The notes beneath the pieces are model-generated. The model was given only the letters and a program-made list of their open reading frames with translations. It made no database searches and had not been told where the DNA came from. DNA of 64,000 bases. Origin: Metallosphaera tengchongensis. Its GTDB lineage: Archaea > Thermoproteota > Thermoprotei_A > Sulfolobales > Sulfolobaceae. The stretch covers positions 1,221,501-1,285,500 of the forward strand of contig NZ_CP049074.1 in the NCBI RefSeq assembly GCF_013343295.1, written 5' to 3'. Shown one piece after another: positions 18,652 through 27,897 of this stretch. A program made the translations under genes and the position numbers. Every line of letters starts with the position of its first letter. The stretch's first letter is position 1.

Positions 18652-20106
18652 TCAGGCACCATAGTAACTTTCGACTGAGGTCATCCACTGTTCAGCAGCT
18701 GTCTGTAGGACCTGAGTAGCGTTTGTGTTCTGCCCAGTTAGGTAGTTATATACCTGGCTGTTGAAGTCGCTTATTAGGGAGATGTAGGTTGGGGGTATAT
18801 TCGGTGGATTAGCCCACGCATTTAACGCAGCGTGATAAGTTGCGTTCAACCATTCCCTTTGGTAAGGCGGAATTGATCCGTTATTTATCAGGTCCTGGAA
18901 TGCCTGTTGGCTTGCAGGGAATTTGCCGAACTTCAGGAATCCTAACTCCTGGATCTGGGGTGAAACCAGGAACTGTAGGAACTGCTCTGCAATTTGGGGA
19001 TGAGTTGAATACTGACTGACACCTAGGAAATCTGTTCCAGTTTCTGCATATCCACCAGGGAGAGGAGAGAGGGAGATGTCCTGAGCCACGGAGGAGTTGA
19101 GATATGAAAGTTGACTGGTAAAGAGGAACGCTCCTGCAGATTGTGGAACAAATTCTGGGAGATTATCGTAGCTTATCTGCAGCTGCGAAGGGGACGGTTC
19201 GTACTTAACTAGGTTGGCATAGGTCGCCAATGCCATAGCCCCAGCGGTGGAGTTGAAGGATGTGACAGGGAACTTCATTCCGTTTGGTATGAACCCCGTG
19301 AACATAATGTTGAAGCCAGGTACTCCTCCAGTGGTACTTCCTGATACGGAGCTGTCCCTGGCGTAATACCAGCCGTATACAGCAGGGAAGGCGTCTATTA
19401 TCCCGTGTGATACGTGGTCGTCTATCAGAAACCCGTATTGAGTAACGTGATTGGAAGTCAGGAACTGATCAGCCATTATAACGTCAGTCCAGTTCTGCCA
19501 TGTCAGCGGGTTGAACGAGACGTGGTATTGGCTCTGAAACTCTTGGGCTAAGGTTTGATTATAGAAAATGGAATTCCTAAAGGCCATAAGGTACACTGCT
19601 GTCTCGTAAACTACACCCACAGTTTCCTCCTTCCCAGTGCTCACGTTATAGATTACTCCTCCGAAGTCCTCTTGAGGTCCTATCAGCCCGGACAGGTTGA
19701 AGTCATTGAGAGGTAAAAGGTAAGGAGAAACCCTTTGGGCTGAAGTCGATGTGAAACCTATGATATCATACTGGGTGGAGTGGGCCTCAAGCGCTGTTAA
19801 TTCCTTATTAATATATTCGCTAAATGGAAACTGAATCACTTGGACGTATACGTTTGGATGTTCCTCGTGAAATAACTGACCTGCATATTGAATAAATTGA
19901 GCAGATTGACCTGAGAAGGTGACAACGGTAATGGTTACATTCGACGTTGTGGGAGGAACCGTAGAGGTTGTAGTGTTTGTGGGACTTGTGACATTTGAGG
20001 GAGTGGAGGTGTGCGGACGCTGGTTTAGTTCAATGACAGTAACTGCAGCAATGATTATTACTACAACTACGACTACTCCTACTATCTTACCAGAAATGCC
20101 TTTCAT
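18652..20106 (-). CDS. Membrane-anchored solute-binding protein, MalE-like (sugar ABC importer)
   Basis: The 484-residue product has an N-terminal hydrophobic anchor (about 7-26), a Ser/Thr/Pro-rich linker (about 30-56) and a family 1 extracellular solute-binding fold beginning near TITVVTFSG. Many N-x-S/T sites point to glycosylation outside the cell. An anchored protein with this linker is the archaeal form of a periplasmic binding protein. It heads the operon; a CTTTTTAAT box at about 20131-20139 gives a leaderless start at ATG 20106. The neighbouring MalK-like ATPase suggests a carbohydrate. The exact sugar is not readable, and none of the known ara, glc, tre or mal sets is matched with certainty. 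Confidence 0.85.
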   Translation of the reverse strand: MKGISGKIVGVVVVVVIIIAAVTVIELNQRPHTSTPSNVTSPTNTTTSTVPPTTSNVTITVVTFSGQSAQFIQYAGQLFHEEHPNVYVQVIQFPFSEYINKELTALEAHSTQYDIIGFTSTSAQRVSPYLLPLNDFNLSGLIGPQEDFGGVIYNVSTGKEETVGVVYETAVYLMAFRNSIFYNQTLAQEFQSQYHVSFNPLTWQNWTDVIMADQFLTSNHVTQYGFLIDDHVSHGIIDAFPAVYGWYYARDSSVSGSTTGGVPGFNIMFTGFIPNGMKFPVTSFNSTAGAMALATYANLVKYEPSPSQLQISYDNLPEFVPQSAGAFLFTSQLSYLNSSVAQDISLSPLPGGYAETGTDFLGVSQYSTHPQIAEQFLQFLVSPQIQELGFLKFGKFPASQQAFQDLINNGSIPPYQREWLNATYHAALNAWANPPNIPPTYISLISDFNSQVYNYLTGQNTNATQVLQTAAEQWMTSVESYYGA

Positions 20107-20370
20107 GGGAGAAATAAATCATCCTGAGATTAAAAAGCTGGCAGTTTTCCTTAAAATTGATACCCAATAATTTAAAATTATATTGAAATCTACCAAGGAT
20201 ATGGAACCGTCATCGAGGAATTTCATGCTAAAATATGTTTGTATGTGTCAATCTTTCTATGGGATTTGTTGAGTACCCATAATTTAAACAAATTAGTAAA
20301 GTCTTATGTCCATTCAGGAAGCTACGAAACATTCGGGAAGCGAGGAAAAAGGTTAACTTACGAACTTAGA

Positions 20371-20748
20371 TCACTTTTCACTGGTCAGCAATGTAAGGGT
20401 GACTACAACTATCAATATAATGTCTAATACAAATGTACCAAGAACAAAAGAGTTTATCGCTGGTAACGGCTTTCCCAGTATTGGTGCAGGGTATATCCTC
20501 GACTCAGTCAAAAGTAAGTAGTTGATCCAAGTTAAGATCAGGGTAGGGATATAAAGTAATCTAAGCCCTATTAACAAAATTGCACCTCCCACTAGAAATA
20601 GCACAGCATCTAAAATGAAAAAATAGCTCACAAGTGGTAGAAATTTAATGAGCGTTGTAGACAAGTAAAAGTGAATGATGGCCCATATCACCATTAGGGC
20701 TCCACCTAGGAACCTCAATGGCTTATGTATACTGGATACGTTGCTCAT
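20371..20748 (-). CDS. Small four-span membrane protein, unknown function
   Basis: The 125-residue product has four membrane helices (roughly 12-30, 36-62, 64-80 and 98-120). ATG 20748 lies about 25 bases from a TATTTATA box near 20770, which supports a leaderless message. It stands between the sugar transporter operon and the Ser/Gly-rich protein, both with their own promoters. No family is recognised. Confidence 0.6.
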   Translation of the reverse strand: MSNVSSIHKPLRFLGGALMVIWAIIHFYLSTTLIKFLPLVSYFFILDAVLFLVGGAILLIGLRLLYIPTLILTWINYLLLTESRIYPAPILGKPLPAINSFVLGTFVLDIILIVVVTLTLLTSEK

Positions 20749-20886
20749 AAACAGAGTTTCACGAGATCTATAAATATACTTTTTCCCAAATGCTCTTTAA
20801 TTCTAAGAGAGTATATTATTATTAATTTATTTTCATTAACATAAAAAATAACTGACAAAACTTAAAAATAGGAAAGGGACTAGGTG

Positions 20887-21132
20887 TTATCCCCACGTGT
20901 AGCCTCCAGAGGAACCAGAACTTCCGCTAGAGGAGGAACCAGATGAGCTCGAACTACTGGAACTGCTCGAGGTGTTTGATGTCCCGCTAGAGTAAGAACT
21001 CGTATGAGTATTCGTTGAGGTTGTAATTGAAGAGTGATGAGCGAGCGCCATTCCCATAAAAGTCCCTCCAATTATAAGTACAAGGACTGTTAGAGCCAAA
21101 ACGCCTATCTTAATCCCAGAAAGCTTTACCAC
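20887..21132 (-). CDS. Small membrane-anchored Ser/Gly-rich surface peptide
   Basis: The 81-residue product has a single hydrophobic span (about 9-31) followed by about 48 residues of nearly pure Ser, Thr and Gly, ending GGYTWG. GTG 21132 has a GGTGA ribosome site eight bases upstream. Such tails usually lie outside the cell and may be O-glycosylated or act as a spacer. The repeated AGC/AGT/TCC codons make the gene prone to slippage, so length may vary between strains. Function unknown. Confidence 0.55.
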   Translation of the reverse strand: MVKLSGIKIGVLALTVLVLIIGGTFMGMALAHHSSITTSTNTHTSSYSSGTSNTSSSSSSSSSSGSSSSGSSGSSGGYTWG

Positions 21133-21365
21133 TTAATTTCACCATTAATGTAACTTATTTAGCGATATTTTATACTTTTACCCAAATCCACTTCACTGGA
21201 GAAGCCCTTTACTTAAGCTGGTACTATTGAATTTAGTTTTGGAATTGGATATGCTGGCTGTCTTTTTAAGTGATGTACGGGTGAGTTATCCTGTGGCCGT
21301 GGTAAGCAGTTTCAGTGAGACTATTAAGTATATATAACTCCGTACTGACATTTTTGTAAAATGCC

Positions 21366-21565
21366 GGATGTGGGTATATATCCCGAAAGGCTTGCATATG
21401 GACAGCCCAAGATGTGCGGGTTCCACTTAGACCACACCTCGTCTAGGTAGGTTAGGGTTACCGGTAATGGGGCGGAGGAGGGTGAAGGAAAACCCGCTTG
21501 ACTCCCGTGAAGCCCAGGGGGTGAGGGTTGATATCAAGTATGAGATCCGATGAAACCGAAACCCC
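21366..21565 (+). pseudogene. tnpB: 3' remnant of tnpB, family B
   Basis: A broken reading of the TnpB tail can be followed: a CGFHLD-like zinc-ribbon end, then GRRRVKENPLDSREAQGVR and VDIK at about 21500-21537. The same tail appears at 60050-60140 and, reversed, at 51210-51290. Stops and frame changes are present and nothing N-terminal survives. Confidence 0.6.
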
Positions 21566-21591
21566 GCATTGTTGTCAATCTTAGATTCCAT

Positions 21592-21619
21592 CTGACCTCC
21601 TCCTCATCCTAAAGGATGG
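21592..21619 (-). repeat. IS-end-like hairpin (reverse orientation)
   Basis: Read on the minus strand this is CCATCCTTTAGGATG followed by AGGAGGAGGTCAG, the same hairpin-plus-GAGGAGGTCAG pattern seen at 13127, 22537, 37499 and 59452. It lies just beyond the tnpB tail at 21366-21565. Confidence 0.5.
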
Positions 21620-21778
21620 ATCCTGTCTTCTCCTTGTCGTTGTATCAATAATAATTGTACATCTTTCTTGGAATATCTCTAAAACTGGAAGGGTGAAGAA
21701 CAATATCTGTATTAGTTTTCGTATTTTCATGAGAAAACTTATGGTGAATTTTTAAATTTGCTTCACTTAGTATAATAT

Positions 21779-22513
21779 ATGTTTTTGATAGAGTTCTTGG
21801 GGCTTAAGGGAGGGGTGGGAAGGTCTACCTTGTCTGCTCTTTTGGCACTTGGATTGGCTGAGAAGGGTATGAGGGTATCTCTAATAGATTTGGATCCATT
21901 GGGTTATAGTTCCCACCTTTTGGGAGTAAGGGAACCAAATCTGTCCCATAATTCTACGGAGGAAATACAGTTTCAAGGGGAAATAAACGTAGGGAGGGGT
22001 AGTGTGAATGTGTTGAAAATCTTCGGTCATGTGGGACTATGGAATTTGCTCAAGAGTCTTCCCAGAGAAGAAATTCAGCAAAGGCTCGAACATTATCTGA
22101 AGGTAACTAAGAACACAAAGTACGTAATAACCGATAAGTCACAATTTACTGGAAATACGAAAATAGTTCAGGATATTATAACTGAATCATTAAATCAATT
22201 TACAAAGAAGAGACTTTACATTACCGACTCCAACAGCATCAACTTGGAGTTAACAGCGAAATTAGTTAACGAGGACATCGACCCCTTTGGCGTTATTATT
22301 AACATGGTTCCTCCTTTTCCATCAGCGATGGAAAAAGCAAGGGAAGTCGCTTCTCTTTTTAAAGGATTAGTAGTAGTAAATCCCTTTATTGAATCCTTGT
22401 TTAATGTAGATTCCCTATCAACGGATCTTATCCCTGTTACTATTCGCAAATTGATTGGATTTTTAGATAGTCCCGCCCCTGATCTCCTAGTAATAATGCC
22501 CGATATGGAGTAG
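21779..22513 (+). CDS. ParA/MinD-like P-loop ATPase with altered Walker lysine
   Basis: The 244-residue product starts with a deviant Walker A motif, K10-G-G-V-G-R15-S-T. In ParA/MinD/Soj proteins the motif is KGGxGK[ST]; the signature lysine K10 is kept but the phosphate-binding lysine is Arg15 here. The Walker A' region is present as LIDLDPLG. The later part is less conserved. It has no ParB-like or centromere-like partner next to it. ATG 21779 is about 25 bases after a TTTTTAAAT box at 21750-21758, so the message is leaderless. It may be a weak ATPase or a nucleotide-bound switch. Partner unknown. Confidence 0.75.
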   Translation: MFLIEFLGLKGGVGRSTLSALLALGLAEKGMRVSLIDLDPLGYSSHLLGVREPNLSHNSTEEIQFQGEINVGRGSVNVLKIFGHVGLWNLLKSLPREEIQQRLEHYLKVTKNTKYVITDKSQFTGNTKIVQDIITESLNQFTKKRLYITDSNSINLELTAKLVNEDIDPFGVIINMVPPFPSAMEKAREVASLFKGLVVVNPFIESLFNVDSLSTDLIPVTIRKLIGFLDSPAPDLLVIMPDME

Positions 22514-22536
22514 AGCCGTGATAAAATAACGGTAGA

Positions 22537-22561
22537 CTTCGTGGGACGGAGAGGAGGTCAG
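22537..22561 (+). repeat. Degenerate IS-end-like GAGGAGGTCAG element
   Basis: CTTCGTGGGACGGAGAGGAGGTCAG resembles the right half of the IS-end hairpins elsewhere in the window, but its stem is broken. It follows the ParA-like gene stop by 24 bases. Confidence 0.35.
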
Positions 22562-22724
22562 AAAAATGGTCAAAGCTAACCATCTAGGGTTAAGAGTAGG
22601 GTCAACTTTAAGAAACGTATAAGTGGACCATTAGAACTATCCTTAATGACTAGAACATACTACAAATTCCTAGCAAGGCTAGACAACCGGAAAGAATACT
22701 TACCTCTCTTGGTAACATTAATAT

Positions 22725-23528
22725 ATGCAAATATGTGACAAGAAAGTTTCGAAGATAGGTTTCGGTACGTGGAAAATAGGTGGAGGTTACTGGAGTTCAG
22801 ATTCAACTCGAGACCAATACTGGGTGGATCTTCTCAAATATGTCGTGGAAAAGGGTATAAACGCCTTTGATACAGCAGAGATGTATGGTGGAGGGCACAC
22901 CGAAGAACTAGTGGGTAGAGCCTTGAAAGATTATGATCAGGAGGAAGTTTTTGTGATTACTAAGGTATGGAACAATCATCTCTCATACGACGATGTTCTC
23001 AAATCCGCAAAGGCAAGTTTAAGGAGGTTAGGGCTGAAGTACATAGACCTCTATCTCATTCACTGGCCTTCCCCCTCTGTACCGTTGAGGGAGACCATAA
23101 GGGCAATGGAAAAGCTTGTGGACGAAGGGGTTGTCAGATGTATAGGGGTAAGTAACTTTAACGTTACCTTGGTTCAAGAAGCCATGGAATCCACTTCTAA
23201 GTATCAAATTATGGCAGACGAAATAGAGTACAGCTACGTGAAGAGGGATCCGGAGGAGGAACTTTTGCCTTATCTTGAGAAGAACAATATTAACGCAATA
23301 GCCTATTCACCGTTGGGGCGAGGCGAGATAACTAAGGTAAAGCCTTTATTGGAGATCTCTAGCAAGTACAAAGTTTCCACAATCCAAGTGGGCCTTAACT
23401 ACGTTTCGAGAAGGGCATTGCCAATACCTAAGGCCTCAACGAAATCTCACGTTGATGATATAGCAGGGGCTCTCAAGTGGGACCTTACGGATGAGGATTA
23501 CAAGTTTTTAGTTAATTTGGAGATATAG
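22725..23528 (+). CDS. Aldo-keto reductase
   Basis: This 267-residue NADPH-dependent carbonyl reductase or alcohol dehydrogenase has a TIM-barrel fold. The catalytic tetrad is complete: D49, Y54, K80 and H113, in FDTAEMYG, TKVW and LIHWPSP. The cofactor-binding end has GVSNF and IPKAS. Length is near the family minimum, as in other archaeal members. ATG 22725 lies in AATATATG with no clear ribosome site. It is monocistronic, with T-rich sequence and a direct repeat after the stop. The substrate cannot be inferred from position. Confidence 0.9.
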   Translation: MQICDKKVSKIGFGTWKIGGGYWSSDSTRDQYWVDLLKYVVEKGINAFDTAEMYGGGHTEELVGRALKDYDQEEVFVITKVWNNHLSYDDVLKSAKASLRRLGLKYIDLYLIHWPSPSVPLRETIRAMEKLVDEGVVRCIGVSNFNVTLVQEAMESTSKYQIMADEIEYSYVKRDPEEELLPYLEKNNINAIAYSPLGRGEITKVKPLLEISSKYKVSTIQVGLNYVSRRALPIPKASTKSHVDDIAGALKWDLTDEDYKFLVNLEI

Positions 23529-23549
23529 AAAAAAAGTAATTGAATCAAA

Positions 23550-23585
23550 TTCATTATATTGTCTGAATATTGTTCATTATATTGT
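23550..23585. repeat. 13-bp direct repeat downstream of the aldo-keto reductase
   Basis: TTCATTATATTGT occurs at 23550-23562 and again at 23573-23585, a period of 23 bases. It lies between two convergent genes, so a role in 3' end formation is possible. Confidence 0.5.
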
Positions 23586-23746
23586 TTGCATATTATCTAC
23601 AAGTCGTCTCAGATAATCTTGTTTTAACTGTCAATCGACACGAATAAGCAGTTCTAGTTGACACTATACAGGTCAATCCCTGGGGAAACAACTAGAGTGG
23701 ATCTACAGAGACGGAAAAACCTCTTAAAAACTTTCCACTTTATAAA

Positions 23747-24667
23747 TCAAGCCTTTAGGGCCTGTTCGAGCTGTTTCAGGTTCTCTTTGTAAACCTCGTA
23801 GAAGTCCTTCATGGCAGCGTTCAAGTGCCATCTGTCCTTCTCATCAAGGAGGCTCTCAAGAGATGGACCTATGCTGGCCCCGACCACTGTGGGGGCACTC
23901 ACGTGTATTATCTCTCCCTCATATTCCTTGGGAGTAGCTATGCTCATTACCCTGTTCTCCCCAAGAGAGACTGACTTAATGATGTCAGCAATTATAGTTC
24001 CGGGACCCCAGGTAGTCCCTCCAATTACCCTTATGATTTCACCTGGGATCTTCTTGACGTAGTCGCTTACCTCATCCTTATTCAGGTTGTATTTCTCCAC
24101 AGGTTCTCGGTTCACCTTTACGGTGCTCCAAAGTACAACAGCGTCCTCTCCGTGCTCCCCGCCAACAAAACCATCCACCCGGGTAACAGGTACCTTCAAT
24201 TTTTTAGCGATAAAGGATCTCATTCTCATGGTCTCCACTTGGTCGCCCGCACTTATGGTAAACTGTTTAGAGAACTTCATGAAGACTGAAGCCATCATGT
24301 CCACCGGGTTTGCCACCATTAGGTAGATTGCTCCAGGGTTCTTCTGTGGTAACTTCTGGGCTAGATCCATCATTATTTTGGCGTTGTCCACGAAGAGGTC
24401 TCTCCTACTCATCCCTGGCTTTCTAGGTTTTCCAGCCGATATCACTACCATATCCATTCCAGCTACGTCGTCAAGGGAGTTAGTTCCGAGCACCTCAATC
24501 TTAATCCCTTTGGTGGCGAAAGCGTGCCTAAGCTCATGTTCGTACTTCTCTGGAAGTTCTGGAATAATATCATAAATTATAGCTTCGTCCACAGCACCAC
24601 TAACCATGGCAGAATAAGCGATTGTCTGTCCTATTTTTCCAGCTCCTATAAAACCTACCTTGCTCAT
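23747..24667 (-). CDS. mdh: Malate dehydrogenase
   Basis: This 306-residue LDH/MDH-family enzyme interconverts malate and oxaloacetate in the citric acid cycle and the 3-hydroxypropionate/4-hydroxybutyrate carbon cycle context. It has the N-terminal dinucleotide motif GAGKIG, an acidic residue at the end of strand two (YDIIP) that favours NAD, and the MDH-type substrate loop RKPGMSRRD, whose arginines bind the dicarboxylate. The catalytic histidine lies in GGEHGED. It has its own promoter (24695-24705) with an inverted repeat between promoter and start. Confidence 0.92.
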   Translation of the reverse strand: MSKVGFIGAGKIGQTIAYSAMVSGAVDEAIIYDIIPELPEKYEHELRHAFATKGIKIEVLGTNSLDDVAGMDMVVISAGKPRKPGMSRRDLFVDNAKIMMDLAQKLPQKNPGAIYLMVANPVDMMASVFMKFSKQFTISAGDQVETMRMRSFIAKKLKVPVTRVDGFVGGEHGEDAVVLWSTVKVNREPVEKYNLNKDEVSDYVKKIPGEIIRVIGGTTWGPGTIIADIIKSVSLGENRVMSIATPKEYEGEIIHVSAPTVVGASIGPSLESLLDEKDRWHLNAAMKDFYEVYKENLKQLEQALKA

Positions 24668-24671
24668 TCTT

Positions 24672-24688
24672 TCACATGATTAATGTGA
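24672..24688. promoter_or_regulatory. Inverted repeat TCACAT-N5-ATGTGA at the mdh transcription start
   Basis: The six-base arms are perfect (24672-24677 and 24683-24688). The repeat lies between the mdh TATA box (TTTTATAAAAA, 24695-24705, minus strand) and ATG 24667, over the expected transcript start. A repressor bound here would block initiation. No regulator gene is adjacent. Confidence 0.5.
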
Positions 24689-24747
24689 TATTACTTTTAT
24701 AAAAACTTACGGTCTTAAGTATATATGATAATAGTAAAGTCTAGAGT

Positions 24748-24930
24748 GTGAGGAACCTCATGCAATTCGATAATGTAGATTTTGAGACACCATATCTCTC
24801 AGGTTACACATTTTTAAGAAATGGAAAAATATGCTGGTTATTTTTATTTCTCTTTTCGGAGATCATAGCTATCATATCCTTAGTTTCTAATGGAATGAGT
24901 TTAGGAACACAAGACTCAACTCTCATATAA
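24748..24930 (+). CDS. Possible small membrane protein (60 aa), divergent from mdh
   Basis: GTG 24748 opens a 60-codon frame with one hydrophobic span (about residues 28-45). An AGTATATATG box at 24717-24726 would start transcription within a few bases of this GTG. An internal ATG lies at 24760. The support is only promoter spacing and the hydrophobic segment, so the gene may not be real. Confidence 0.35.
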   Translation: MRNLMQFDNVDFETPYLSGYTFLRNGKICWLFLFLFSEIIAIISLVSNGMSLGTQDSTLI

Positions 24931-25098
24931 TTCTACTGATATCTTAAGTTTAATTAAAAATTTTAATTAATAAATCTCCCTAATATAAAACCATGGACGT
25001 TTCCTTAAAGTGTTATATTCAATTTCTGCAGAAAACTTAGTTTACCATCCAAACCTTCTGATAAGATTTTAATAGTTGTCCTCAAATTGTCTCTCACC

Positions 25099-26613
25099 AT
25101 GAGACAAAATTTAGCCCCATTGCTATTATTTGTAATAATATTTTCAATAATACCTATATCCACCATAGGTTCATTAGCATCAAGTTCTAAACCTAACTAC
25201 TTCAACGTCACCTTCGTCGAACAGGGGCTTCCCTCTGGAACTTCCTGGTCGGTCAACTTCAACGGTACTGTGAAAAACTCGACAAGTAACGAAATCACAT
25301 TCAGTGTCCAGGGCCCATCGTACCTTCATTATTCCATTCCCGATGTGGGAAAACTTATTCCTACCCCCTCCTCAGGTTACGTCTTCGTTAATTCCTCCAC
25401 AACGGTAAACGTCAGTTTCTCTCCACCTTTCGTTAAGATAGTCCTAGGAAAGCCTGAGGCAAAACTTCAGAGCACTGGACAGGTGGTGAGTGAACTTCAA
25501 ACAGGTCAAACCTACGAGGTTGGAGTGGAGATCCAGAATCAGGGAAATACAAATACCCTAGTGACGGTCAATGAGACCATAATACTTAACGGAAGATCAG
25601 TCACATCAGTCACACCTTTAGAGGGATTAGCGGCTGGAGCTTCAACATTCTTGGGTTTTCAATGGACCCCTTCGCAGAACGGGGTTTACGACTTCCAAGT
25701 GACGGTTTCAGCAACGCCGAACATCACGGAATCTGCTTCATCATATCTTTACGTTGGCCAAACTCCTACAACTGTAACAAGTTATAACGTCACCTTCGTC
25801 GAACAGGGGCTTCCCTCTGGAACTTCCTGGTCGGTCAACTTCAACGGTACTCTTAAGAGTTCTCAATCAAACCAAATAACATTCCAGGCGAAGAATGGTA
25901 CGTATAACTACGAAATAGGTAACGTAAGTTACGCCTCTAGGGGTATCCTAGGTTACGTTCCATCTTTGCAAGCGGGAAAGGTCACCGTAAATGGCTCCTC
26001 AGTGAAGGTTACGGTTAACTTCCTATCTCTTATCTTCAACCCCACCCTTACCTTGTCATTAGTTAACTCCACAAAGCCGACCCAGATATTCGGAAACACG
26101 TCCTATGAGCTGTCAGTCAACGTAACCAATTTAGGTAATTCGTCGGGGCACGGCTACCTCCTTATTTTGGCGAAGCAGGGGAACTCAACCTTAATTAATA
26201 AGGCTTACAACTTTAGCTTAGGTGTCAAAGCGACTAAGAGCTTTGTACTCCCCTTGGAGGTTACCAGCGCCCAAAACGTTGTAATCACGGCATATAGTTA
26301 CGCTCAGACCCCATCGGGTAACGTTCCTATCAACTCTACCTCAATCACGTTAACTGTACTACCTAAGGTAACCTCAGTTTCTACAGGAACCTCCAGCACA
26401 ACTAACACCTCTACGTCTCCGCCAACCACTCATAGTAATACGACGACTACAACTACATCTCCCAATACCACTACAACTACGACCCCTCCAACCTCTAACG
26501 TCACCGTCACACCTTCCCCCAAATCCAGCAATTTCAGTGTATACCTAGTGCTAGGGATAGTAGTGGTAATAGTTGTAATTGCTTTGGTAGTAGTTCTTTT
26601 AAGAAGAAAATAA
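25099..26613 (+). CDS. Cell-surface protein with duplicated domain, Ser/Thr-rich stalk and C-terminal anchor
   Basis: The 504-residue product has a signal peptide (about 1-25) and alternating beta-sandwich-like segments. The stretch NVTFVEQGLPSGTSWSVNF occurs twice, near residues 36 and 230. Each copy is followed by a segment of the kind seen in archaeal CARDB-like adhesion domains (VEIQNQGNTNTLVTV; VNVTNLGNSSGHG). The C-terminus has a Thr/Ser/Pro stalk, a membrane helix and RRK. Many N-glycosylation sites are visible. ATG 25099 lies 25-30 bases after TTTTAATA. It probably acts in adhesion or binding outside the S-layer; ligand unknown. Confidence 0.75.
   Translation: MRQNLAPLLLFVIIFSIIPISTIGSLASSSKPNYFNVTFVEQGLPSGTSWSVNFNGTVKNSTSNEITFSVQGPSYLHYSIPDVGKLIPTPSSGYVFVNSSTTVNVSFSPPFVKIVLGKPEAKLQSTGQVVSELQTGQTYEVGVEIQNQGNTNTLVTVNETIILNGRSVTSVTPLEGLAAGASTFLGFQWTPSQNGVYDFQVTVSATPNITESASSYLYVGQTPTTVTSYNVTFVEQGLPSGTSWSVNFNGTLKSSQSNQITFQAKNGTYNYEIGNVSYASRGILGYVPSLQAGKVTVNGSSVKVTVNFLSLIFNPTLTLSLVNSTKPTQIFGNTSYELSVNVTNLGNSSGHGYLLILAKQGNSTLINKAYNFSLGVKATKSFVLPLEVTSAQNVVITAYSYAQTPSGNVPINSTSITLTVLPKVTSVSTGTSSTTNTSTSPPTTHSNTTTTTTSPNTTTTTTPPTSNVTVTPSPKSSNFSVYLVLGIVVVIVVIALVVVLLRRK
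25204..25269 (+). repeat. 66-bp exact direct repeat, copy 1
   Basis: This stretch is identical base for base with 25786-25851. It encodes the same 22 residues in the surface protein (NVTFVEQGLPSG to FNGT). Confidence 0.9.
25786..25851 (+). repeat. 66-bp exact direct repeat, copy 2
   Basis: Identical with 25204-25269, 582 bases apart and in the same frame. Flanking sequence diverges at once on both sides. Confidence 0.9.
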
Positions 26614-26670
26614 TTTTTCTCTATAAAAATTGAAGCTAATCTTTTAAACTATCATGATGTTTTCGTTTTT

Positions 26671-27858
26671 ATGAAATTAAATTTCATAGGTTCGTATCTC
26701 TCTTGGGTCATGGACTCCTATGATCTCGGCGCAGTGGTTATCACGGCAGCTATTCTAGAGAAAGTTTTCTACCCTACCTTAGGACTTCTCGGTGCAGTGC
26801 TTCCTGTGGTGTTTACTGTGGCAGCTAGACCTCTAGGGGCATTCCTCTTCGGACTACTCGCTGACTTGAGAGGGAGGAAAAAGGCGTTAGTTTTCACTGT
26901 ACTAGGCTACTCCCTCTCCATTGGGATCACGGGACTCGTCCCTCCATACGCTCAAATCGGGATAGTCGCACCAGTCCTTATCTCCATGTTAAGGGTTATC
27001 CAAGGAATATTCATAGGCGGGGATGTATCTAGCTCCTTCACCCTCGCCATGGAGAGCGTATCCAGAAGGAGAGGGTTGTTCTCTGGACTTATGCAGTCTG
27101 GAACGCTCCTGGGTTTCGTGTTAGTGGATTTGCTCTTCACTTCCCTAGCAAAATCCCCTTCGTTTTTCCAGTACACATGGAGGTACATTTACTTCACGGG
27201 TGTAATTCCTGCTGTGTTGGCTTTGTTGATAAGGGCTAAGATGACCGAGTCAAAGGTTTACCTAGAGGCTGAGAAGGATTATCCAACTAAAGGTCTTCAG
27301 CCCATATGGCAGACCATATTGGTCATGATAGGATTCTGGGTAATTATATACGCAGGACCTCAGTTCATACCTGTCTATCTAGGGCAGGTCCTGAAGTTAC
27401 CTCCTGCAACCTACGGTTTCCTTGCCCTCATTATGAACGTGGTTGGAATACCGACCATGATAATATCGGGTCTCGCATCCGACCTTCTGGGAAGGAAGAC
27501 CTTAGGAGTTATTGGGGTACTGGTTGCCTTCCTGACTGCGCTCTGGTTTTATTCATTTGGAACACCGTCGATAGGATCCATGATAGCTTTCGGAATAGGC
27601 ATGAACGTGGCATCTTCCATATCCCCTGCATACCTGGCGGAGAGGTTTAAGACGTTTAGCAGAGCTACAGGAGTAGGTTCGTCCTATAACGGTGCGTTCC
27701 TAGTTGCAGGCTTCACTCAGCTCTTCATTTCCGGGCTCTCGGCTTTCACTTCGACCTCTCACTCTGCCATTATCGTGGTTGGAGCTGGAGCTTTAGTAGC
27801 AGGAGTAGGACTGCTAGCCGGTCCAGAGACCCTAAGACTGTCATACCTGAAGGTATGA
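26671..27858 (+). CDS. MFS transporter (metabolite:H+ symporter-like)
   Basis: The 395-residue product has about 12 membrane helices. The loop 2-3 signature is [11 protein letters not shown], and the symmetrical loop 8-9 motif is [11 protein letters not shown]. The first helix has WVMDSYDLG, as in sugar/metabolite porters that begin with a WxxDxxD signature. ATG 26671 lies about 25 bases after TTTTAAAC, so the message is leaderless. The DUF4382-like lipid-anchored or membrane-anchored gene follows 39 bases later. The substrate is probably an organic acid or sugar; nothing nearby narrows it. Confidence 0.85.
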   Translation: MKLNFIGSYLSWVMDSYDLGAVVITAAILEKVFYPTLGLLGAVLPVVFTVAARPLGAFLFGLLADLRGRKKALVFTVLGYSLSIGITGLVPPYAQIGIVAPVLISMLRVIQGIFIGGDVSSSFTLAMESVSRRRGLFSGLMQSGTLLGFVLVDLLFTSLAKSPSFFQYTWRYIYFTGVIPAVLALLIRAKMTESKVYLEAEKDYPTKGLQPIWQTILVMIGFWVIIYAGPQFIPVYLGQVLKLPPATYGFLALIMNVVGIPTMIISGLASDLLGRKTLGVIGVLVAFLTALWFYSFGTPSIGSMIAFGIGMNVASSISPAYLAERFKTFSRATGVGSSYNGAFLVAGFTQLFISGLSAFTSTSHSAIIVVGAGALVAGVGLLAGPETLRLSYLKV

Positions 27859-27897
27859 TTTTTTTAACCAAGATGGATATAACTATCTGATGGTAAA

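Noticed and set aside
21500-21560. First thought to be a rho-independent-like terminator or tRNA-like segment
   Set aside because: The GC-rich stretch aligns in translation with the TnpB tail repeated at 51170-51376 and 60000-60165.
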